Assembly (NCBI RefSeq): GCF_013396335.1
Contig: NZ_JABWSY010000011.1
Location: forward strand, 62,001-126,000
DNA: 64,000 bases
Direction of reading: 5' to 3'
From: Bacillus sp. EB106-08-02-XG196
Lineage (GTDB): Bacteria > Bacillota > Bacilli > Bacillales > Cytobacillaceae
The notes beneath the pieces are model-generated. The model had not been told where the DNA came from, searched no databases, and saw nothing but the letters and a program-made list of their open reading frames with translations. Made by a program: the position numbers and the translations under genes. Positions 1 through 7,787 of this stretch are shown in pieces. Position 1 is the first letter of the stretch. Each line of letters starts with the position of its first letter.

Positions 1-1
1 T

Positions 2-373
2 GTTTTAGGCAAAAAAATTGGCGTAATTGAAGGCAGTTTTGTTTCGTTTTTTATCGGAACAATCATTCTCTTATTACTTGCTATTTTTCTAGGTAAAGGA
101 GATTTATTAAAAGTAACAACCGTTCCGAAATGGCAGCTAATAGGTGGAGCCCTTGGTGTTGGATATGTAACGATTATGGTCGCCGTAGTACCCAAAATTG
201 GAGTAGCTTCAGCTATAACAGCTGTAATTGTTGGACAGTTATTAATAAGCGTGACACTTGATCACTTTGGGATCTTCATCAAACAACCGATACCCATTGA
301 TTGGTACCGCGTTACAGGTTTAGTTTTATTACTTATCTCGCTATTTTTGATATTCAAGGGGAATATTAAATAG
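2..373 (+). CDS. YdcZ/DMT-type membrane transporter, C-terminal part
   Basis: The reading frame is open from the window edge and ends with TAG at 371-373, so about 123 C-terminal residues are present and the start lies outside. The visible part has four hydrophobic segments separated by short polar turns (for example the stretch after GSFVSFF and the one ending LLLISLFLIFKG), which fits the DMT superfamily and in particular the YdcZ (DUF606) half-transporters with their LIGGALGVGY-type motif. Substrate is unknown. No terminator directly follows; the next element is the repeat region from 460. Confidence 0.6.
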   Translation, partial: VLGKKIGVIEGSFVSFFIGTIILLLLAIFLGKGDLLKVTTVPKWQLIGGALGVGYVTIMVAVVPKIGVASAITAVIVGQLLISVTLDHFGIFIKQPIPIDWYRVTGLVLLLISLFLIFKGNIK

Positions 374-459
374 TTTTGATAATACCTTTTCATGTTATGT
401 ATTATAAGGTAAATGGTGCGGTGGTCTGTATAAGAGCGAGACTGATATATATAAATCAA

Positions 460-735
460 GGCTCTATTAAAACTGAATGTTGATTTCACTGTGTTTAGAA
501 AATAAGCGGAGAATTTCCGTTTAAATTAGGAAATAACTATATATCCTTAAAAATAAGCGGAGAATTTCCGCTTATTGTATCCAAATCCATCGATTTTGTC
601 TTATTTAATGCAGTTAACCGGAATACCTCCGCTTATATCACCTTCTTACGCTTGCTCTATATATAATAGCCGGAAATTCTCCGCCTATGAATTCTCAACC
701 CTACACGAAAATCAACCATGAATAATCACAGAGCC
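460..735. mobile_element. MITE-like element 1 with ~33-bp imperfect terminal inverted repeats
   Basis: The left end (460-492) starts GGCTCT and contains TGTTGATTT. The right end, read inward from 735 to 703, also starts GGCTCT and contains GGTTGATTT, with about 20 of 33 positions matching. The left end is repeated identically over 26 bases at 47289-47314 in element 2. No transposase frame lies inside. The interior is filled by palindromic repeats. It ends just before the ribosome binding site of the gene at 759. Non-autonomous element is an inference from structure; no clean target-site duplication was found. Confidence 0.55.
500..690. repeat. Array of short palindromic repeats (AAGCGGAGAATTTCCGCTT type)
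   Basis: Four related copies occur: near 503-521 (AAGCGGAGAATTTCCG), 553-574 (full palindrome AAGCGGAGAATTTCCGCTT), a half copy near 620-636 (CCTCCGCTTAT) and an inverted, slightly altered copy at 670-689 (CCGGAAATTCTCCGCCTAT). The unit is self-complementary and would form hairpins in RNA or single-stranded DNA. The array occupies the interior of the MITE-like element and holds no gene. Confidence 0.6.
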
Positions 736-758
736 AAAATCAAATAGGAGGTAAAGCC

Positions 759-1328
759 ATGTCTATTGAGGTAAAACAAAGAAAAATAATTTTAGATTTA
801 GCTGTTTCGTTAGATGGATTTATTGAAGGGAAAAATGGAGAAATTGATTGGTGCATTATGGATTCGGAAATGGGGTTTACTGATTTCTTACATCAAATTG
901 ATACAATTTTATATGGGAGAAAGAGCTACGAGTTATGGGGGCAATATACACCAGAAACAGAAGTGGCGGAAACTGAAAGTGAATTGTGGGAGTTAGTACA
1001 CAGTAAACAGAAATATGTGTTTTCCAGAACGCAAAAAGGGACAGATGATAAAGTAATATTTATAAATGACCAGATTCTTGAAGAAATCAATACATTAAAG
1101 AATACGCCTGGTAAAGACATCTGGTTATATGGGGGAGCCAGTCTAATTACTACTTTTATTAAATTAGGGCTTGTGGATGAATTTAGATTATCTGTTCACC
1201 CTGTAGTCTTGGGAGAAGGTAAACCGTTGTTTATGGATATTCAAGAGAGGGTAAATTTGAAATTGGTTAACACCAAATCATTCTCCTCAGGAGTTGTCCA
1301 GCTAATCTATCATTTGAATAGGGATTAA
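759..1328 (+). CDS. Dihydrofolate reductase family protein (RibD C-terminal domain, YyaP-like)
   Basis: The 189-aa protein matches the small stand-alone RibD-C/DHFR-fold reductases. It opens with a beta strand and the LAVSLDGFIEG motif (residues about 13-23), has a GRKSYELW segment typical of the cofactor-binding part, then WLYGGASL near residue 122 and HPVVLGEGKPLF near residue 147. Such proteins bind NAD(P)H; the physiological substrate of the YyaP group is not known. ATG at 759 is preceded by AGGAGG at 747-752. It stands alone, directly after a MITE-like element that may have replaced its original upstream region. Confidence 0.8.
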   Translation: MSIEVKQRKIILDLAVSLDGFIEGKNGEIDWCIMDSEMGFTDFLHQIDTILYGRKSYELWGQYTPETEVAETESELWELVHSKQKYVFSRTQKGTDDKVIFINDQILEEINTLKNTPGKDIWLYGGASLITTFIKLGLVDEFRLSVHPVVLGEGKPLFMDIQERVNLKLVNTKSFSSGVVQLIYHLNRD

Positions 1329-1360
1329 TAATATTTCGCCTATAAATTTTTAGATAAGGG

Positions 1361-1822
1361 ATGGTGCTTTTTTTGGAAACACTCCAATCGATGTTAAAGC
1401 ATTTACATTGGGCTAATCAACGGATTCTTGAAACCTTACAAAACGGTGCGATGGAGAACAAGCAGGCAAATAATCTCTTCTCACATATTCTTCATGCAGA
1501 AAAAGTTTGGTTTACTAGATTAATTGGCGCGAATAGTTCACATTTACCGATCTGGGCAGAGGTTAGTTTAGAATCCTGTGTAGAGATGGTTAATCAAAAT
1601 CATCAAAACTACGCTGATTTACTTTCAAAGTTATCCAATACGGACCTTGATCGAGCATTCTCCTATAAAAATAGTAAAGGTACAGAGTTTCACAATACAA
1701 TTAGAGAAATCCTATCTCATGTCGCTCTTCACGGTCAGTACCATCGAGGACAGATTAATCAACTTCTAAGAACAGCAGCACTCGAACCTATTAATGTTGA
1801 CTTTATTACGTTTAAAAGGTGA
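1361..1822 (+). CDS. DinB family protein
   Basis: The protein of about 150 aa has the DinB/YfiT four-helix-bundle pattern. Early residues MLKHLHWANQRIL hold the first His, HILHAEKVWFTRL the second region, and HVALHGQYHRGQINQLL near residue 125 the last conserved His pair, together a probable metal triad. Members include thiol-dependent transferases; no specific reaction can be assigned. The start is uncertain: ATG at 1361 has a weak ribosome binding site, and in-frame GTG (1364) and TTG (1373) follow. It converges with the next gene on a shared terminator. Confidence 0.75.
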   Translation: MVLFLETLQSMLKHLHWANQRILETLQNGAMENKQANNLFSHILHAEKVWFTRLIGANSSHLPIWAEVSLESCVEMVNQNHQNYADLLSKLSNTDLDRAFSYKNSKGTEFHNTIREILSHVALHGQYHRGQINQLLRTAALEPINVDFITFKR

Positions 1823-1843
1823 TGTGTAGTTATAGCAAAATAA

Positions 1844-1873
1844 AAGAGGCATCGATTCCTTCCGATGCCTCTT
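1844..1873. terminator. Bidirectional intrinsic terminator
   Basis: An 11-bp perfect stem (AAGAGGCATCG at 1844-1854 with CGATGCCTCTT at 1863-1873) and an 8-base loop lie between convergent genes. Neither side has a long U-run, so strength is uncertain. Confidence 0.65.
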
Positions 1874-1887
1874 AAACATAACAAGTA

Positions 1888-2232
1888 TTATTTTTGTATT
1901 GCTTCTGCATTCGGTGTTTTTATAAATGAAAATTTAATTAAACCAAGGATTAAAAATAACATACTGATTGCCCAAAGAACCCCGGATATACCAAGACGCA
2001 AAGATATTTCTTCTGATGCCATTGGATGATTTACATCAAAACTGATTGCACTTATGGCTTGGCTGACAGCCCAGCTGAAGAATAGTAAAAATCCTATTAC
2101 CAATGTATAGGCCATGCGATATGGTTTCCGTTTTTTTGAAAACAACAATACTAACACGATCATAAATGTAACACCTATTATGATAGAGAAACCACCTATT
2201 AACATTCCCATTGTTTCCTGTTCCATCGGCAT
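1888..2232 (-). CDS. Small membrane protein of unknown function, three TM segments
   Basis: The 114-aa protein has three predicted membrane segments (about residues 8-30, 41-62 and 80-103) with a short basic loop (KKRKPYR) after the first, so the loop is probably cytoplasmic. No family was recognised. Start ATG at 2232 is preceded by a GGGGGTG site. A truncated, diverged copy of its 5' end (MPMEQxTMGMLIGxFSII) sits at 13914-14078, so the gene was once duplicated within this chromosome. It converges with the DinB gene. Confidence 0.55.
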   Translation of the reverse strand: MPMEQETMGMLIGGFSIIIGVTFMIVLVLLFSKKRKPYRMAYTLVIGFLLFFSWAVSQAISAISFDVNHPMASEEISLRLGISGVLWAISMLFLILGLIKFSFIKTPNAEAIQK

Positions 2233-2574
2233 TACTATTTACACCCCCAAAATACCATTATTGTTAATATTAACATAAAATTCCATTACCATAAAAATTT
2301 TTCATTTGAATGAGACCCTTGTAGAGAAGTAGGAGACTAATATAAAAATTGAGGACCTTTATAGGAATTTAATGATAAAATTAATTACTAGAATAATTAG
2401 GGAGTGTGAAACACTATTGGGTTAGTAGCTGGATTCATAGTTGAATATTTAAAAAAGGGTTTTCCACTGGCGATTACAGGGTAAAATCCTTTTTGTCTTC
2501 CGGTTAAAACAATATTATCCCGGCAATACATGTAATAGAAAATGACATGATTTTAGATTAAATGGGGGAGAGGA
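2233..2574. other. Intergenic region with a possible 22-codon open frame
   Basis: This 342-bp AT-rich gap separates divergent genes and should hold both promoters. A short frame at 2416-2484 encodes an amphipathic-looking peptide ending KKGFPLAITG but has no standard start codon (ATT or an upstream remnant), so it may be debris. No hairpin terminator or known riboswitch was seen. Confidence 0.3.
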
Positions 2575-3381
2575 ATGGGTAAAAAAGTAAAGCGAGTTGG
2601 ATACGAACTTAATGCTGATGGAATAGAGTCTTTGCCTGATAGTGAAATTAAATCAATTTTACGGGGAGCAGACGATTTGATTATGAGCGGAGGCCGTGCG
2701 ATGCTTGCTAAAATCTTAGCGGGTTCAAAGGACAAAAAGCTTCTGGAGCTAAACTTGGATCAAAGTCCTGTCTACGGGGCATTTAAAGGTATTTCTCAAA
2801 AAGAAATTCTTGCAAAAATTGACTGGATGATTTTGCAAGATTATTTAGAAATTGAATATAATTACAGACTTCCACTGCTTGTTTTTACGGAAAAGGGCTG
2901 GGAGATTGAACGGGAGATCTATGCAGACGAACTAATGGAAAAGTTGATAGAAGCCGCCGAAAATCATACATATGAATTTGTTGAAACATTAAAAGAGAGA
3001 AACAGGGGTATGATTCTCTTGTTGTTAGATAAAATTGCAGAATCAGGCAATAAGGAATTAATCACCATACTTAAAGCATGGCAAATGATAGAATTTAAAA
3101 AGGTTAAAGCAAAAATCCAGGAAGTTATGGATGTATTAGAGAATGGAAAAGATCAACCTAAAACGGAAAACAAACAAGAGGTTATCTCGTTTGGTGCAAA
3201 TAAAAAATGGTTTGCCATCCCAGCGGCTATTCGCAAAGAACTTGAACGTAATGTTTGGTGCAGTCATTGTACGGAAGTTGTACAAATTGTAGACTATATC
3301 GTCAAAGATTCACCACCAGGGATTGTCTTAGAAGGTAAATGTCGAAAATGCGGTAAGGATGCCGCAAGATTTATCGAATAA
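2575..3381 (+). CDS. RQC-minor-1 family DNA-binding protein
   Basis: The 268-aa protein begins with a conserved, helix-rich N-terminal region (VGYELNADGIESLPDSEIKSILRGADDLI), followed by a winged-helix-like segment around residues 60-110 (KGISQKEILAKIDWMI, then a basic wing ending LLVFTEKGWE). This is the RQC-minor layout, related to the RecQ C-terminal winged helix. The C-terminus carries a zinc ribbon: CSHC near residue 226 and CRKC near residue 259. A nucleic-acid-binding role is expected from the family; its partner process is not established. ATG at 2575 follows GGGGGAGAGGA. It is monocistronic and followed by a dispersed repeat. Confidence 0.75.
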   Translation: MGKKVKRVGYELNADGIESLPDSEIKSILRGADDLIMSGGRAMLAKILAGSKDKKLLELNLDQSPVYGAFKGISQKEILAKIDWMILQDYLEIEYNYRLPLLVFTEKGWEIEREIYADELMEKLIEAAENHTYEFVETLKERNRGMILLLLDKIAESGNKELITILKAWQMIEFKKVKAKIQEVMDVLENGKDQPKTENKQEVISFGANKKWFAIPAAIRKELERNVWCSHCTEVVQIVDYIVKDSPPGIVLEGKCRKCGKDAARFIE

Positions 3382-3385
3382 AAAA

Positions 3386-3466
3386 TGAGTGCCAGTACCA
3401 ATCAGTTGATCGGTGCCAGGCACTCATTTTAGTTTAAAAAACCATAAGAACCGTCCCCATGGTCCC
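3386..3466. repeat. Dispersed 80-bp repeat, copy 1
   Basis: This segment is nearly identical to 8965-9044. It contains an imperfect hairpin (TGAGTGCC ... GGTGCCAGGCACTCA) and ends in CCCCATGGTC. Similar CCGTCCCCATGGTC-type intergenic repeats are common in Bacillus. The stem could also act as the terminator of the preceding gene, although no U-run follows directly. Confidence 0.65.
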
Positions 3467-3559
3467 TATTTATATTTTCCTTTTTAGGTATAAAATTCCT
3501 TTTAAAAACAAACCTATTAGATAAGGTTTTAAACGATTTTACGGGGAAAAAGGGTGAAG

Positions 3560-5131
3560 ATGATGAGGGGTATGAGATGGAAGCTTTCGAAAGCTAAAAT
3601 GGCGACAAAAGCCTCAGCTGAGAGAACATTTACTCAAAAACAGGATCTGCTAGCTGATAACTTAATAGGAAATGAAAACAGGCTCCGATCTATTTATAAA
3701 GATTGTTCAGATGTTATCTTTCGCTCTTTTTTCATAGGTAGAAAAGATAAGGCACTTTTGATTTATATTGATGGTCTGTCGAATATACAAGAATTAGATG
3801 ACAATGTTCTTTCTCCACTGATGCAGATAACAGAGGAGGAATTGTTTAACATAAAGAGTTTAATTGAAACAAAAATATCTGTATCCAGTGTCAAAGAAGT
3901 CAGTACATTTTCTGAGGTCCTAAAAGAAATTTCCTCAGGAAATCCAGTGATACTGATAGATAAGAGGAAAACAGGTTTTTCACTCGGACTCCCTAAATGG
4001 GAGACGCGTTCAATTGAAGAAGCGTCAGCAGAGATGGTTGTCAAGGGACCTCGTGAAGCATTTGTTGAAACTTTAAGGGTAAATACATCGTTACTCCGAA
4101 GAAAAATAAGAAGCCCCGAACTAAAAATTCAATCTATGGAAATTGGCCGTTACACCAAAACAAATGTTGTGATTTCCTATTTGGAGGGAGTAGCGGACAA
4201 GGAATTAATTGAAGAAGCAAAAAACCGATTAAGCAGGATAGACATTGACGGAATATTGGAAAGTGGCATGATCGAAGAATTTATAGAAGATAACCCGTAT
4301 TCTCCTTTCCCACAGGTTTTGTCAACCGAGCGTCCAGATGTCGTGATCGCGGCTTTACTTGAAGGGCGTGTGGCTATACTCGTTGACGGAACTCCCTTTT
4401 CAATCATTTTGCCTACGACTTTATATTCTTTGTTACAATCAGCTGAGGATTATTATGGACGATTCATGATTGGGACAGTGATACGCTGGCTTCGTTACCT
4501 TTTCCTTGTGATTTCTTTACTTTTGCCCGCTTTGTATGTGGCCGTGATCACCTACCACCAGGAGATGGTTCCGACTACACTTTTGATTAGTATGGCTGCT
4601 TCACGTGAGCGGATTCCATTTCCAGCTCTCGTTGAGGTATTAATCATGGAGATCACATTTGAAGCACTTCGTGAAGCTGGACTAAGACTTCCTAAGCAAG
4701 TTGGAGCAGCGGTAAGTATAGTAGGGGCACTCGTTATAGGAGAAGCAGCTGTTTCTGCTGGAATTGTTTCTGCTCCGATGGTGATTGTCGTCTCGATTAC
4801 AGGAATAGCTTCATTTACGATTCCACGCTATTCAGCTGCTATCGCGATTCGAATGCTGCGCTTTCCGATGGTTTTATTGGCTGGAACGCTTGGACTACTT
4901 GGTATAATGCTCGGGATTATTACCATTATCATTCACTTATGTACGCTGCGTTCTTTTGGTGTACCATACCTTAGCCCAATGGCTCCAATGCAAGGCGGGG
5001 AGTTGAAGGATGTTCTTTTTCGTGCACCATGGTGGAAGATGAATTCAAGACCTCACTTTACTGGGAGGCATAACAAAAATCGACAATCCCCTGGGCAGAA
5101 GCCTGATCCCACTATAGGGGACGAAAAATAG
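3560..5131 (+). CDS. Spore germination protein, GerA-family A subunit
   Basis: About 523 aa, the usual size of GerAA/GerKA subunits of germinant receptors in the inner spore membrane. A large hydrophilic N-terminal domain (to about residue 310) is followed by several membrane segments. Family signatures seen include DVIFRSFFIG, ERPDVVIAALLEGRVAILVDGTP (split across residues ~255-280), the MASREGIPF-like segment AASRERIPFPALVE and the EAGLRLPKQVGAAVSIVGALV region. First gene of a five-gene operon, 42 bp before the B subunit. Several start codons are possible (GTG 3554, ATG 3560, 3563, 3572) after an AAAGGGTG site. Confidence 0.88.
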   Translation: MMRGMRWKLSKAKMATKASAERTFTQKQDLLADNLIGNENRLRSIYKDCSDVIFRSFFIGRKDKALLIYIDGLSNIQELDDNVLSPLMQITEEELFNIKSLIETKISVSSVKEVSTFSEVLKEISSGNPVILIDKRKTGFSLGLPKWETRSIEEASAEMVVKGPREAFVETLRVNTSLLRRKIRSPELKIQSMEIGRYTKTNVVISYLEGVADKELIEEAKNRLSRIDIDGILESGMIEEFIEDNPYSPFPQVLSTERPDVVIAALLEGRVAILVDGTPFSIILPTTLYSLLQSAEDYYGRFMIGTVIRWLRYLFLVISLLLPALYVAVITYHQEMVPTTLLISMAASRERIPFPALVEVLIMEITFEALREAGLRLPKQVGAAVSIVGALVIGEAAVSAGIVSAPMVIVVSITGIASFTIPRYSAAIAIRMLRFPMVLLAGTLGLLGIMLGIITIIIHLCTLRSFGVPYLSPMAPMQGGELKDVLFRAPWWKMNSRPHFTGRHNKNRQSPGQKPDPTIGDEK

Positions 5132-5173
5132 TGAATTGTGTCTTTCATGAATGAATGAATGAGGTGAAACAAG

Positions 5174-6334
5174 ATGATTGAAAAAGGAAGAATAAGCTCT
5201 TTGCAGATGGCTATCATGATGCTGCCGACTATTATTGCTACGGGCATTCTCTTAGTGCCAGCTATTACTGGGAAATTTGCAAAACAAGACATGTGGATGT
5301 CACCGGTTTGGGCTTCATTAGCTGGCTTTCTTATTGTCTATATTGCCTATCATTTACATACCCACTATCCAAAAGAGACGGTCATCCAATACAGTGTGAA
5401 AATTATCGGGGCAGTTCCAGGAAAAGTCGTAGGCTTTCTTTACTTATTCTTTTATTTACATATAAACGGAATGGTTTTAAGAGAATACGGAGAGTTTGTC
5501 GTGGGGAATTTTCTGATAAAAACACCTATGCTCGTCGTGATTGGAAGTATGGCATTTGTTTGTGCGCTCGCAGTACGCGGCGGAATTGAAGTATTAGCAA
5601 GAACTGCACAAATTTTTGTACCGGTAGTAATCATTTTACTCTTTTTTATTGCCATTCTCCTTCTACCTGATCTAGAACCTAAAAAGATGTTTCCAATAAT
5701 GGAAAAAGGCGTGCTGCCCTCTTTAATGGGGGCAATCGTACCCTCATCTTGGTTCACTGAATTTTTTCTACTGTCTTTCTTACTTCCATTTTTAGGACAA
5801 AGAGAGAAAGGATTAAAATGGGGCATAATCGCAGTGTTTGCGGTAATGCTTCTGATGGTGATAACAAGTTTAGTTTCACTTCTTTTATTTGGGGGAATCA
5901 CAGCTACGTTCACTTATCCGGTTTTTAGTGCTGTACGGTATATCAGCATAGCCGATTTTCTTCAACATCTTGAGTCAATCGTGATGGCGATTTGGGTTGC
6001 GGGCACATTTGTGAAAGTTTCTGTTTTTTTTTATGTTCTAGTGATTGGCACCGCCCAATGGTTAGATCTGTCTGATTATCGATCGCTTGTTCTGCCGATA
6101 GGGTTTTTATTGGTGACAGTTAGTTTTTGGGTGGCACCAGATTTACAAACTTTAGCTCTTTTCCTTAGTACTAGTAGTCCTTTTTATTTATTTTTAATCC
6201 AATTCCTTCTACCAACGCTACTGTTAATTGTTTCCGTTATTCGGAAAAAAAATCGCCGAAATCGGGAAAAGGTTCCCAGTAACATAAACAATCTCACGGC
6301 AGCGGTACCTGAAAGTGGGAAGATGAATGAATAA
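5174..6334 (+). CDS. Spore germination permease, GerA-family B subunit (first copy)
   Basis: The 386-aa, very hydrophobic protein has about ten membrane segments and the GerAB/endospore germination permease signatures: MIEKGRISSLQMAIMMLPT at the start, a central VRGGIEVLARTAQIF segment and VPSSWFTEFFLLSFLLPFL. B subunits are amino-acid-permease-like and contribute to germinant recognition. ATG 5174 has a GAGGTG site eight bases upstream. Its stop overlaps the start of the C subunit by 8 bp, which indicates translational coupling. A diverged paralog lies at 7788 in the same operon. Confidence 0.88.
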   Translation: MIEKGRISSLQMAIMMLPTIIATGILLVPAITGKFAKQDMWMSPVWASLAGFLIVYIAYHLHTHYPKETVIQYSVKIIGAVPGKVVGFLYLFFYLHINGMVLREYGEFVVGNFLIKTPMLVVIGSMAFVCALAVRGGIEVLARTAQIFVPVVIILLFFIAILLLPDLEPKKMFPIMEKGVLPSLMGAIVPSSWFTEFFLLSFLLPFLGQREKGLKWGIIAVFAVMLLMVITSLVSLLLFGGITATFTYPVFSAVRYISIADFLQHLESIVMAIWVAGTFVKVSVFFYVLVIGTAQWLDLSDYRSLVLPIGFLLVTVSFWVAPDLQTLALFLSTSSPFYLFLIQFLLPTLLLIVSVIRKKNRRNREKVPSNINNLTAAVPESGKMNE

Positions 6335-7523
6335 AATGTTTTTAATCAAAGCAAAGAAAATGACTCTAATCTTTACTTTCTGTCTTTTTCCCCTGTTGCT
6401 TACAGGCTGCTGGGACCGTGTAGAAATCAATGATTTAGCAATTGTGTTGGCAACAGGTATTGATCTAAGCGAGGAAGGAGAAATTGAGCTTTCCGTTCAG
6501 TTGGCCATTCCAAAGGCAATGGGAGGAGGGCAGGGATCAAGTGGTGGCCAAGGGGGGGATCAGCCGACGACAGTTGAAAGAGTAACTGGCAGAACGATCT
6601 TCGATTGCCACTCCAAGCTTCAAACAAGTGCTTCCCGCCGTCTTTTTTGGGGACATAACCGAGTGGTCATTATTGGGGAGAAATTAGCTGAAGATGGGAT
6701 TCAGAAACACATAGATTTTTTTGCCCGTCACCCAGAACCGCGGCTCAGAGCGTATGTATTTGTCAGTAAAGGCAAGCCAACTGATATTTTGAAAGTAGTT
6801 CCTGATTTTGATGACAGTTCATCTGAAGTCGCAAGAGAAATAGCAAAATTTGAGATTGGAATGAGCGTGACCTTGAAAGAATTAATAGAGATGTTAAGTG
6901 GGGATGCAGGAAATACGGCACTGCCTTGGATTGAAGTTGAAAAGGAAGTTCAAGGGAAAGGAGGGGTACAAGTGAATGGAACGGCTGTTTTTAAGAAGGA
7001 TAAAATGATTGGTCGAATGGATGAGGAGCTATCACGAGGGATATTATGGCTAAGAAATGAAATTAAATTGGCTGCCGTAACCATCAAACCAGAAGATGCT
7101 GAAGGTCAGATTTCATTTGATCTCCTTCGTTCTCGTACGGAGTTGATCCCGAAAATTGAAAACGATAACTGGAAAATGACGATTAAGGTTACAACAGAAG
7201 ATGATGCAGTGGAAAATGAAACGAAGTTAAATCTAATGAATCCAGAGGTTGTGAAAAAGCTTCAAAGACAAATGGAAGCTGAAATCAAAGAGCGAATTCG
7301 CTTGGCACTTGAACAGGTTCAAAAAGAGATGAAGGTTGATATTTTGGGTTTTGCAGATATATTTCACCGTCAATATCCAGATCAGTGGTCAAAAGTAAAG
7401 GATCAGTGGGAGGAGAAATTTCCGGAAATAAATATTGAAATTCAAGCGAAGGCGTATATAAAGAGACCTGGTTTGTCCACTTCACCTCAGGGGATATCGG
7501 AAGAAGAGGTACGAGAAAAATGA
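6327..7523 (+). CDS. Germinant receptor C subunit, Ger(x)C family lipoprotein
   Basis: The 398-aa protein starts with a lipoprotein signal (basic start, hydrophobic core, lipobox LLTGC with Cys near residue 28) immediately followed by the family hallmark WDRVEINDLAIV. It is expected to be lipidated and anchored at the outer face of the inner spore membrane, in complex with the A and B subunits. A Gly/Gln-rich loop lies near residues 67-80. The C-terminal domain (about 215-380) shows the conserved EAEIKERIRLALEQVQKE helix. It overlaps the preceding gene by 8 bp and the following one by 4 bp. Confidence 0.88.
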   Translation: MNKMFLIKAKKMTLIFTFCLFPLLLTGCWDRVEINDLAIVLATGIDLSEEGEIELSVQLAIPKAMGGGQGSSGGQGGDQPTTVERVTGRTIFDCHSKLQTSASRRLFWGHNRVVIIGEKLAEDGIQKHIDFFARHPEPRLRAYVFVSKGKPTDILKVVPDFDDSSSEVAREIAKFEIGMSVTLKELIEMLSGDAGNTALPWIEVEKEVQGKGGVQVNGTAVFKKDKMIGRMDEELSRGILWLRNEIKLAAVTIKPEDAEGQISFDLLRSRTELIPKIENDNWKMTIKVTTEDDAVENETKLNLMNPEVVKKLQRQMEAEIKERIRLALEQVQKEMKVDILGFADIFHRQYPDQWSKVKDQWEEKFPEINIEIQAKAYIKRPGLSTSPQGISEEEVREK

Positions 7524-7744
7524 ATATAGCGTCAGTATTCGGGATTACTGTTGTGGTTATTCTTATGGCATTATATGAATGGCCGAAAATGGAAAAAAAC
7601 AAAAAAAGGGAAAAACGGACCTTTATAGTGTTAACGATGGCAGGATGGCTGTTGGCTGTCCTTCTCGTTTATTTTCCGGATATGCCGGGACCCAATCAAT
7701 TTATTGATAAGATTTTTAGGCCTCTAGGAATGCTGCTTCAATAA
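7520..7744 (+). CDS. Small two-TM protein, germinant receptor D-subunit type
   Basis: This 74-aa protein has two membrane segments (about residues 3-18 and 39-57) split by a highly basic loop (KMEKNKKREKRTF). It starts at ATGA overlapping the stop of the C-subunit gene. Small two-TM D subunits encoded inside or next to ger operons are known to modulate receptor function, and position plus topology fit that class. The sequence alone is too short for a firm family call. Confidence 0.65.
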   Translation: MNIASVFGITVVVILMALYEWPKMEKNKKREKRTFIVLTMAGWLLAVLLVYFPDMPGPNQFIDKIFRPLGMLLQ

Positions 7745-7787
7745 TATGTAATAGAAATTTTATTACCTTAATGAATAGGTGAAGAAA

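Noticed and set aside
262..489. 75-aa minus-strand frame
   Set aside because: It overlaps the end of the transporter gene and the left end of the MITE-like element; no coding signal.
5452..5913. 153-aa minus-strand frame inside the first B-subunit gene
   Set aside because: Antisense shadow of a strongly supported germination gene.
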